From Tethya wilhelma (Eukaryota > Porifera > Demospongiae > Tethyida > Tethyidae), in NCBI GenBank assembly GCA_964030475.1, contig CAXIPT010000002.1, positions 8,637,455 to 8,701,454 of the forward strand: a stretch of DNA of 64,000 bases, read 5' to 3'. The position numbers were made by a program, and so were the translations under genes. Below are positions 55,203 through 64,000 of this stretch, in pieces; the stretch's first letter is position 1, and each line of letters begins with the position of its first letter. The notes under the pieces are model-generated. The model was given only the letters and a program-made list of their open reading frames with translations, was not told the DNA's origin and searched no databases.

Positions 55203-58200
55203 CTATAACTTCAAATCTTTGAGTTGAGTTGCTGGATAGAGGGTTAGCTGTCCATCTTGGAACTCATACCAGGCTTGATACAGTTCAGTTGCCTCTTTGT
55301 CACTTCTGTGAAACACCCATAAGTGTGTTGCTAGAATAGAAACAAGTGAGAGAGCAAAATATGAGCACACTTGACAATCATATGCGCATAATGAATTTGT
55401 AAACCATGCAAAAGGTACTGTTAGTTCATACTGTTAGAAAATGTTTGACATTTTGTGAATACAAGAGTTGATAGAGACCCAAAAGTTACCTCTATGAAGG
55501 CTTAAAGGCCAAACAGTTAGTTTTCAAAGGAGTAAATGTTGGATTGCATCAAGTACGCTTTACAGTATCATAATTAACTAATTAGGCATGAAATTCACCC
55601 CCTTGTAGAACACATAGAAAAAAGAGAAGCTGACAAAGGTATACCTTACTTTATATTCCAGTCCAAGTACAAGTGGTAAAACAGTCCAGGCTCTCTGGGA
55701 AAACTTCTGCTTTAGAATCACATTCTTTTAAAGTCAGGGGGTCAGAAGAAAGTTGGTTCACTCCTTGAACTGTATCTCAGGTCCAGTAGGTGCTATGAAG
55801 CTCAAACAAGAACGAAAAGCTTCAGCAAAGCCTAGCGTTTTCAGCNGTCCACTACCATGCATAGCCAAACGATCAGCATGGGATGGTTGAGTAACTGGCT
55901 GCAGACTGTTGATGGTGGTGCTAGTTTCTTCTATTGATTTCTTGTTCATCTCTTCTTGTTGGTGCTTAAACAATCGGTTGATTTGTTCCACTTCTTTCTC
56001 AAGCTCTCGAACACGAGCCGACTTGGTACTTAATTCTTCTTTCATCTCAGCTAACTCAGTTTCTTTCTCTCCTAGCTGTTTCTTAGTTTCAGTGAGCTCT
56101 GTCTCATTGGTGCTGAGCTTATCTTGAAGAGACTCAATCTGTTCACTTTTCTCCTTCAATACTCCACTAAGAAGTTGAAGCTCATCATATTTGACTGATG
56201 GTACAAGTTTCTTAAACAGTTCCAATTCTTTATTTCTATGCTCAAGTTGAGCCTTCACAATTTCAGTTTCAACAATCAGTGATTTCACTTTTTCCTTGAG
56301 AAATGGGACTTCTTTTTCAGCCACTTGCTCCGCTAATTGATTTATGTGAACATGTGACTCCTTGGCTTCATTTAGCTCATTAGTTGCGTCGCTGAGTGTC
56401 TGTTCAGTTTGTGCAACCTCAACACAATCACTGTCAATGGCTGTCACCTCATGAAATGGCATCGGCAAACCTGCATGAAAAACCAAAAATTGTAAACGTT
56501 ATGACTGTCACATCATGTTGCATACTATCCCTATTATGAAATCTTAGCCTACCACAGATCAGGAAATTTTTATATGCAAAAAATTTTCATTGACAACTGT
56601 TAGCATGGCAAAAATTTATTCTGTTTGGTGATCTTTTTCTGAAACATCCACAACAATGGAAATTTAAAGGTGAAAATTTCCTGATCTATGGTTGCCCAAT
56701 GAGGTGTAAATGAATAATGATTTTATGTATGCATGATGTGAACACACCGTATTTTTGTGCTAAACTGTTGGCAAGTTTGTTCCTTCCAATGTTGACAAGA
56801 GCAGAAACCAGGTTGCTCCATGTTGGCTTCTCCAGTTGCCCCCAGCGAATTAACATCTCCAAACGGCACTGTTCTGTGGTCTTGTAATCTTGACGAATAG
56901 CCTGTAGGAAATGTGGTGGTATCTTTAGCTGAACCCCCAGGCTAAACCAGTTCAGGACATCCATCAATTCCACTTGAAGATCTTTCAACTTTGCCTCTTC
57001 ATGTTCAGCACCTATAGTGCATGCATGCATGTTATGTAGTACCATCAAAAGGAACATTCTAAAAGTAAAACTATGGGGACTGTTTGAAATGAAGTGTGGT
57101 TGCAATATTGAGGTTGAATAGAGATCAAGAGAAGTAATTAAAAAACTTAAAAGCTGTATGGTAAGGAAAGAGAGCCTAGGATCCCATGTCACGTACGTGA
57201 ATCTAGGTAGAACACTAGTTAATTGAGTGTGGCCATATCATGCACGTGTCCAGGCAATCAGACTGCCCACATATTTTCCGTCGAAGGTCACTGTATTTTT
57301 AGTTCAGCTCAGTTCTACTCAGAATTTTAGCAATACTGAACAAAAATTGCTAAAATTCTGAGTAGAACTGAGCTGAACTAAAAATACAGTGACCTTCGAC
57401 GGAAAATATGTGGGCAGTCTGATTAGACTGTTATAGCAGAGCACTAACAAAATTACCAGTTCTGTTTCTTTTTCACTAAACTCGAGGGAAAAAAAATCTA
57501 GATCAGCACATGCATGCATCCATGCTCATATATTTGGGGTTCATCTGCATGACGTGAGATCCCAGCTAGGCTCTCTCTTTCCCTACCATTAATATAAGGT
57601 CAAAGGAGAGAGCCTGGGTACGAGGCTAGCTTAGCCAGGCGGGTAAAAATTTTAGCGCTTTATTATTTCTACGCAATAATGTTGACCTTTGACCGAGCTC
57701 GCCCTACGATTTAGCGTGACTTATTATTAGCAAAAATTTACAATTTGCACCCGTTTATAAAGCTACCTTAAAGGCACTGTGTCACTATGTATATAGTATA
57801 CAGGAAGTTACCAAAAAAATCGAAAATTACCAGAAACCTTACAATTTAAGTGCGCTTATGCGAGCTACTACAATTGTAATAATAGCTGACCACATAGTTA
57901 CTATAGTAGTAACAAATGCGCAGTACACAGAGCAAGTACCCAAACATGCACAATTTTGGACCAAATACATCACGATTTCGATTTTTAGTTGACTATAATT
58001 ATGTGGAACGGTGAAACATTGAGGAAGTGTAATGCCTGCGTGCACGATGTTGACCAAACCGGAAATAGCTAAGCTGCTCGAATAACACGAAAGCCAAAAA
58101 ATTTATAAAGATCCGGGCCTCAGACTTACGGTATTTCTATTTACACGAGCGCACGCAAAATCGAAAAGAGCTGGATGCATGCACCGTTTACACATCAAAA

Positions 58201-59263
58201 AGTCTTTCAAGTTGCTGCTTTTAGTCTGATGTCCAGCACTGCCACTTACAGTCAGCTCAGCCTAGCTATAGCTAGTTGCTCATTCTTCACAGACACAGCC
58301 TTGTTCCCCAGCTGAATGGACAACTATACACTGTACACACTCAGACAGCCAGATTCAGTGGTACTAGCCTGCTTGTCAGTTAGTAAGTAAGTGCCCATAG
58401 ATAATTGGTTTGCTATAACAGGAGTAGATAATCATGCGTTTATCTACTAATAGCATGGTCTTGTAAATGAGGATCCTTCGCTCAGGCTCGCCCAACGATG
58501 TTTCCATCTGACTAGTTATTATAGTGACACATGCAGTTCCTGAACTTCCTTTACAAATGTCATTGAGTGTGAAAAGCAACCACATACTGTACATTGTATG
58601 TACCAAAGTATGTACAAGAAACACTTACTCACCTTCAATAGTATTTTGGTCAGCAAACATGTTGCTGTCAAAACTAAACATCCTGCTGATGGAGTGATAG
58701 TTGCCCAGATTGACACCGACAACTTGTGGTGTGGAATAGTCAGTTGTATGTGAAGGAGACACCAGTAAGACATCAGCATCAACAGTAATAGCTTCGAATT
58801 CCACAGACGAACATTGCTTCTTGCCTTTATCAAGCTCTGACTTACAAAGGTTGGTAATAGTTGCAGCGAGGCTCTTCTGTATTGTCTCTTTTTCAGTTAA
58901 GAATTGCTCCAACTGTAACTTGGAGTGGAATTTGATACAAAACATCAACGCTGCTTGTTCACAATAGACAGAGTCCACTTGACAGACACCATGCTTGGAA
59001 AGGACGGGAGAAACTGCTTGAAGCAAACTGGTTTCCAAGACCTTCACACAAACACCAGTCATGGATAGAAAGTTTAATGTAACATTTCCATCGTGTAGCT
59101 CAATGACAACTTGATTGCTATTGATAATAATGGGCATCCTCAAGACAAAGAAATCTTCAGTAGCCTGATCAGGATCAGCATTGGGAGCATTGCGGTCCAC
59201 CCTCACTCTATCTGTCAGCAACTCCAGGAGATACCAAATCACAGCAGCAATGGTGAAAATCAT
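55203..59263 (-). CDS. Membrane-anchored death-domain and coiled-coil protein (3-4 exons)
   Basis: Exon 1 is 59263-58633 (ATG opening MIFTIAAVIWYLLELL, a signal-anchor-like segment, then a ~190-residue domain I do not recognise; donor GTGAGT, phase 1). Exon 2 is 57011-56748, in phase 1 at both ends, and encodes a death domain (NWFSLGVQLKI, AIRQDY, CRLEMLIRWGQ, TWSNLVSALVNIG, LANSLAQKYG). Exon 3 starts at 56470 (acceptor CATGCAG) and encodes a long coiled coil (ELNEAKE..., TELTETKKQLGEKETELAEMKEEL). It either ends at the stop at 55758 or uses a donor near 55856 (ATGCATG then GTAGTG) to join a plausible last exon at 55330-55203, which ends with a TAG. The N at 55846 obscures this choice. Exon 2 could alternatively serve the orphan exon copy. 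The architecture suggests a membrane-tethered death-fold adaptor; no direct function is known. Confidence 0.72.
57256..57424. repeat. Perfect 79 bp inverted repeat with 11 nt loop
   Basis: The arm 57256-57334 is the exact reverse complement of 57346-57424; the loop is ACTGAACAAAA. It lies in intron 1 of the membrane death-domain gene, so its transcript would fold into a long perfect hairpin. It could be a hairpin RNA precursor, a young foldback element or a library artefact. Confidence 0.9.
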
Positions 59264-61040
59264 GATCAGTTTTAGCACGTAAAGTACGAATGAAATGTAC
59301 ACCAAGTTTAATATGATCCATTCATTATGCTTATCCCACGATCAATGAATCTGCGTGTATACAACAATTAAAGAGAGAATAATGATTATGAATGGAATTA
59401 TTTCAAACTGTCATGCATTTAGACTGAGGTCTGCTCGTAGGATTTCGTTTCAGGAAAAGGGTCTGGTCTCAACGCAGTCTTAGTATAGACAATGCATGTA
59501 CTATTCATGTTGTCCACATGCATGGCACTGGATGACCAGGATAGCCAGTACCACAACTCATGTCACATGCACAATAATCAAATTATTGTGGTAACTTTTG
59601 AGTGACAGCAGTTCACCAGCATGCATGCATGGTGAAAAGGAAAAAGATTTAAAATTAGGCAGAGAAGGAAGTAAGTGCTGTCAAATCAGTGATGTACAGT
59701 TGTAAGTCTACACAGCTAGCTATATGACTCATAAGACGTGATTTTTCCATACTTGGACAGTGGAATCACCCCACGTTCATGGACACATGTCTAAAGTACA
59801 CCCAGCTTAAAACCGATCATTGTCTGTAGTGTAGTTACACACCAAGAGTCTTACCTTATGCCTACACAACGAATGAAGAGTGCCCAACCTCTGAATAAAA
59901 CGACACCATCCCATGGATAGACCAAGACTTGTTAGACAGCGAGCATAATCCACGATCTGACATAATACGCATGCGCATTAAATTGGCGGGAAAATCAACA
60001 AAAGTGCTTGTAGAGCAAAGTGAACAAGACTCAATCTGTGAGTGCCATGGCCAGTGTTAACGTTCACAGCACTAGTCTAGGATGGAGAGTGTTCAACATA
60101 GATATGTCACCTCAGGATACTCTAGAGAGGGAAAATAAATTGTGACTTCCCACTGTCCCAACCATTGACCATTGACAAGAAGCTCAAAAATATTACTTTC
60201 TCCAATTAAGCGAAAGTCTGAAACTGTAATGCCAAGTCCTCTGCTGCTGACTCTCAAAAGGAACCAACAAATATATTGGAAAGAAGAAGAACCAACTCAG
60301 ATATGGTGTGTTCATATTGCTATTATACTATAGCATTGCATGTATCAGTCCATGGCCAGACAGTCAATTCTGAATCAGTTAACCCAGTGTTTTCAGTTGA
60401 TTATTCTGATGCCATGTAAATTTATGATGTAGTCCTGAATGAGACATAGGAGGAAGCACTTTATACTTTTTAGGCTGCCATAAATTAGGTGTATATGGTA
60501 TTTAATTGTGCAGTGTATACTATATGCACATTATTGTACCTTTAGTGTGCACAAAATATTCGTGACAACTTCTTCTTGTATCATGAGGAACTTCCACTGG
60601 GAGAATTGATGGTATTATTATGAAAAGCCATTCCAGCACAATTTTGATGTAGATTGTGTTGTTCCTTTGTTCTTTCTCTCAATTTACATTCCTCCCCCCA
60701 TCCGTTCCTCAGGTGAATGTCTGGTAAAATAAGCTCAGTTGTTCGTCACTGGTGCTGGTGGCTGAAGGCTGGCTCCGAGATGAGCTTCCCAGTGGAGAGA
60801 GATGGGGTGAGAGGCAGTTTGTATGAGGACACCTATAGAACAGAGGGAGGAAAGGAGGTAAACCGTAAAGGGTATCCAGGGATAGTTGTACATTTTCCCC
60901 TCATTAGTGGCATAACATTAATTTGAATTCAATGACATTGTGAAATAGCAGTGTAGTACAGACTGTCAGTAGTCCATCTGCAGTTGGCACTGTAGATTTT
61001 GAAGCAAAAAAATCATAGTATAATCTCCCTTTTATGTTGT
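58620..61040. repeat. Segmental duplication, copy 2 (partner 48430-51150)
   Basis: It holds exon 1 of the death-domain gene, the conserved promoter region and flank, and lacks the SINE present in copy 1. Small indels separate the copies throughout. Confidence 0.85.
59967..59994. promoter_or_regulatory. NRF1-like plus E2F-like motifs upstream of the death-domain gene
   Basis: ACGCATGCGCAT and TTGGCGGGAAAA lie about 700 bp upstream of the ATG at 59263, conserved with 49788-49815. Confidence 0.35.
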
Positions 61041-61897
61041 GTTACTACTGGAATCTTTGCATTGTGATAATTCCTCCCATACATAGCTTGCAGTACATAC
61101 ATGTGTACAGTGATTGCTATGCATTTTAAATTGACACAATGTGCTCTTAGGTACAGATTCCGAATTTTCATGGTTTCCACCTATACATGACACAGTCCGA
61201 GTCCCTGATGGTTTCCTTTTCTCCCTCACAATGCAATAGGAAGGGAGGAGTCACCACTGATTTCATAGTGGTATATAATAATTTCCTGTGATATTGTTCA
61301 GTATGCCTACTGAGAGCCTGCATGATGACAATGGTTTAAATGAAGGTTGAGCTTGAAACCACGCATACGTATAAATTATAGTTCTAACTAGCCTCGTGTA
61401 TTGATTTATTAAATTGATGATCTTTACCTTTTTTGTAAAAAAAATTCTCAGGGTAAGCCATAGCCTGTGAAAGGATGGAAGTTACTGTACTAAGTTTCAC
61501 AATGTTGTACATGACATAATGCATTGTACATGGTTCTTTTTGCTTCAATCATTTACCATGACTGTAATAACTCTCTTCCTGTACTTGTATACAGTAGGTG
61601 CATGCATGGAAGTGTATACGTATGCATGTTCTCGATCCCTGCATGCCTAGATAGCCTGTATGATTTATGGAACTGTCCCTGTGGACAAAGTCTTACTATA
61701 AAAATAGTCGGGTGAGTCACTCTTAGTTTAGCATTAACAGTTGGAGATACCATAATATTGTGTCCGTGAATCAATGATTTTTAAATGTACTTTATTTCAA
61801 AACAGCAAATCACACTTTCTGCAGTCTCATGCTTCACATGCATGTGCTGGACCAAGCAGGCGCATGCTGTTACACTTATTATGATGTTTGGCTAATN
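61041..61897. repeat. Duplicated non-coding block, copy 1 (partner 62840-63477)
   Basis: 61060-61290 matches 62845-63150 with indels. 61802-61896 is essentially identical to 63381-63476. The block stops at the N at 61897, where the second copy continues with different sequence, so this is probably an assembly join. Confidence 0.7.
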
Positions 61898-62840
61898 GAA
61901 CATCCTGTCCACTCGCACATTCCGAAACAGAACTTGTCTAGAGGACAAGCTGCAGAGCTAGCGCTAGAATTTGAAAGATTCATTGGACTGAGTGTAACTA
62001 TGAAGATTGTGTTTCTAGACTACAGTACGTACGTGGCAACCAATCAGGTTGGAAATATATTAGTTATCGCACAGTACAAGGGATTTATGACTGCAAACCG
62101 CCTGACCCCAAGGGCGTAGCCTGAGGGGGAAGTACGGTTTGCGGTCATAAATCCCTTGTACTGTGCGATAACTATTAAGTATCATGCGTAAAGCTGCATG
62201 ATTCATGGTTATCAAAGAGGACCCGGGAAAGCACCAAGCAAAATATTAATGGAGTCGAAATGAGGGAAGTGTCCAGTCAAACTTACTATCACTCAGCCAG
62301 CATTCTCACTGTGCAAGTCAACTGAACAAAAATTTGCCATGCGAGTTAGGCCAAGTTGCCAACTGGAAGTGTGTATAATTATAGACATTGAGCATGCACA
62401 TTTAAATTATTAATGGTGAGTAAATCAAGCATTAGTATATTATAAAGCTGTAGCAAAATTTAATATTAACAAAAATCTTTTTTTTACAAATAATTTGTCA
62501 ATACTGATTTAGTTTGTGTGCTGGTTGAGCTGATAGACAATAACTAATATCCAACAAAATATCCAACCAATTTCAAAATTTCAAGCACCGTTGGAAAGTG
62601 CTCGTTTTCCCTGTCTTTTGATTAGTTTTCCAGCTTTATACGCCTTACCAGTCAAAAGTTATTATTAACAATAATTATTATACCTTTTTTGTCCCATATG
62701 AATAGCATTGCATGAATCTCATTATTTCACTTCTGGTGGCATTCTCAAACCAGATGGACTTTATATGATTTTTGTTCATTGTCTACATCTGGAACTCTTC
62801 TCTCACACAATACATCTATTAATTTCAGTACAATTAGACT
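61898..62840. other. Intergenic region with hairpin and dispersed repeat
   Basis: The frame from 61829 to 62119 crosses the N. Its part after the N (AELALEFERFIGL...MKIVFLDY) could be an exon fragment, but I do not recognise it, and its end lies inside the 62061-62174 hairpin. 62565-62765 is a diverged copy of 45525-45720. Confidence 0.4.
62061..62174. repeat. 40 bp inverted repeat (hairpin element)
   Basis: The arms 62061-62100 (TAGTTATCGCACAGTACAAG...) and 62135-62174 are reverse complements with one mismatch around a 34 bp G/C-rich loop. Confidence 0.85.
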
Positions 62841-63477
62841 GGTGAGTAGCTTGCACTACATACATGTGTACATTGATTTTCATGCATATTAATTTAAAAT
62901 TGACACAATTAATGTACTCTTAGGTACGGATTCCAAATTTTCATGGTTTCCACCTACACATGACACAGTCCCTGATGGTTTCCTTTTCTCCCTCACAATA
63001 GGAAGGGAGGAGTCACCATGCAGCAGAAACTTTACATGATTGCTAAACTGATTGCATGCCTTTCTGTGCAAGACTTAATTTTCTTTTAGTAAACACATTA
63101 AGACTTATTACTAATTTCGTAGTGGTACAATAATTTCCTGTGACATTGTTCTTCAGAACAGCATGATTGTGTTCTTTAATGTGCTTTATGAGTTATTCTG
63201 GTCAACCCATTAGGTATAAACAGGCTAGAGCTCATATTATAGAATTCTTACCACATGCCCTGCATGCATGTGAGAAGCTTATTTTGATTGCTTACGTACC
63301 ATGCGTGCACCTAGGCTAGTGTACTAGGCCATGCATGCACATGTTACAGTAGGCTAGCTGGTTGCCACAATAGAATTCAAAACAGCAAATCACACTTTCT
63401 GCAGTCTCATGCTTCACATGCATGTGCTGGACCAAGCAGGCGCATGCTGTTACACTTATTATGATGTTTGGCTAATG
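62841..63477. repeat. Duplicated non-coding block, copy 2
   Basis: Partner of 61041-61897. It contains an extra stretch of about 80 bp (63016-63100) relative to copy 1. Confidence 0.7.
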
Positions 63478-63517
63478 GTGAGGCTCATATTTATAATCAT
63501 AGTTACATGTACGTGAT

Positions 63518-64000
63518 CTACTTAACATGAAACATTTCAAATGGTACAATTGGTTTGTGTGCTGGTGGAGGTGGTAGACAATAACTAGATGATATGCGTT
63601 CATGTCTTACACCTTGAACTCTCCACTCATGCAATACACTTTTGTGCCAATACTTCTTCGGAAGTTCAGACTCAATTTTGTTGAGAATTTTGAGCAGTGG
63701 TTTGCCTTTGGCCTTTCTTCTTGGGTATTTCCTATGCTTTGTATTCATTCCTCTTAGCGTTCTGATCAACACAGAGTGTCCCTGGAATATAACCTCAGAT
63801 TTTATTCCAACGTAACTGGCTGCATAATACCACGACACATTATCGTAGAGAGTGCTGTATGGAAGAATATAATCGACTGCTTGATAGTGAAAGCCGTTGA
63901 CTGTACCATCAAATCGACCAGTTGGTAAGCACTCATCTTCTGGATTGATTTTAGGGCACTTGGGATTTTCTCTGTGCATCTTGTAAGCAATATTTATGAA
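63518..64000 (-). CDS. Unrecognised ORF, open at the right window edge
   Basis: The frame runs from the window edge (in-frame residues FINIAYK precede the Met at 63979) to the stop at 63518, about 160 residues. It contains several Trp, Tyr and Cys residues and a basic KHRKYPRRKAKGK stretch, and its composition looks like real protein. I do not recognise a family. It may be the last exon of a gene, or part of a mobile element, extending beyond 64000. Confidence 0.5.
   Translation of the reverse strand, partial: FINIAYKMHRENPKCPKINPEDECLPTGRFDGTVNGFHYQAVDYILPYSTLYDNVSWYYAASYVGIKSEVIFQGHSVLIRTLRGMNTKHRKYPRRKAKGKPLLKILNKIESELPKKYWHKSVLHEWRVQGVRHERISSSYCLPPPPAHKPIVPFEMFHVK

Noticed and set aside
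1..64000. CRISPR arrays, operons, bacterial-type signals
   Set aside because: No regular spaced repeats or prokaryotic gene packing; introns and repeats show a eukaryotic genome.

Overview
The window is animal nuclear DNA: AT-rich, with split genes using GT..AG introns, many miniature DNA transposons, microsatellites, and metazoan domain families (FN3, Ig, death domain, F-box-like, a secreted cystine-knot peptide). The overall style fits a demosponge such as Amphimedon queenslandica. That assignment is an inference from gene content; no marker gene here proves it. Single Ns at 8026, 25128, 26661, 37354, 46607, 52885, 55846 and 61897 look like assembly joins. Several sit at the edge of near-identical duplications, so some duplicates may be unmerged haplotypes.

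1-7.4 kb: the 3' part of a large intronless gene for a protein with about eleven FN3 repeats followed by a P-loop GTPase and a Cys/His-rich segment, broken by two one-base frameshifts in homopolymers. Behind it lies a chimeric scar in which the N-terminus of an F-box-like gene abuts a broken FN3 fragment.

8-23.2 kb: a minus-strand tandem array of four near-full-length, single-coding-exon paralogues (about 650-690 aa) with an F-box/Elongin-A-like N-terminus and Leu-rich remainder, plus three decayed fragments. One member is split near codon 21 by a 2.15 kb inverted-repeat transposon, which itself carries a nested Tigger/pogo-like element.

23.9-27.6 kb: a three-exon histidine phosphatase (phosphoglycerate mutase superfamily) gene with its first two exons duplicated upstream.

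29.4-38.2 kb: a nine-coding-exon gene for a secreted, probably GPI-anchored Ig/FN3 surface protein of 494 aa. Every intron phase agrees. A MULE-type miniature element with a 9 bp target duplication sits in its first coding intron.

38.3-48.4 kb: mostly repeats (a composite MITE family, a tRNA-derived SINE, a solo LTR with a 5 bp target duplication), one death-domain ORF, and a two-exon gene for an 85-aa secreted six-cysteine knottin.

48.4-61.0 kb: a 2.4-2.7 kb segmental duplication carries the first exon of a membrane-anchored death-domain/coiled-coil gene. The full gene is at 59.26-55.2 kb; the other copy is an orphan exon. Between them are two differently decayed Crypton-type tyrosine-recombinase elements. 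A perfect 79 bp inverted repeat lies in an intron of the death-domain gene.

61-64 kb: diverged duplicated non-coding sequence, a hairpin element, and an unrecognised minus-strand ORF open at the right edge.

The genes do not form one pathway. Several belong to families typical of expanding sponge recognition and death-signalling repertoires (FN3-GTPase, F-box-like, Ig/FN3 surface protein, death-domain adaptors); that reading is inference.
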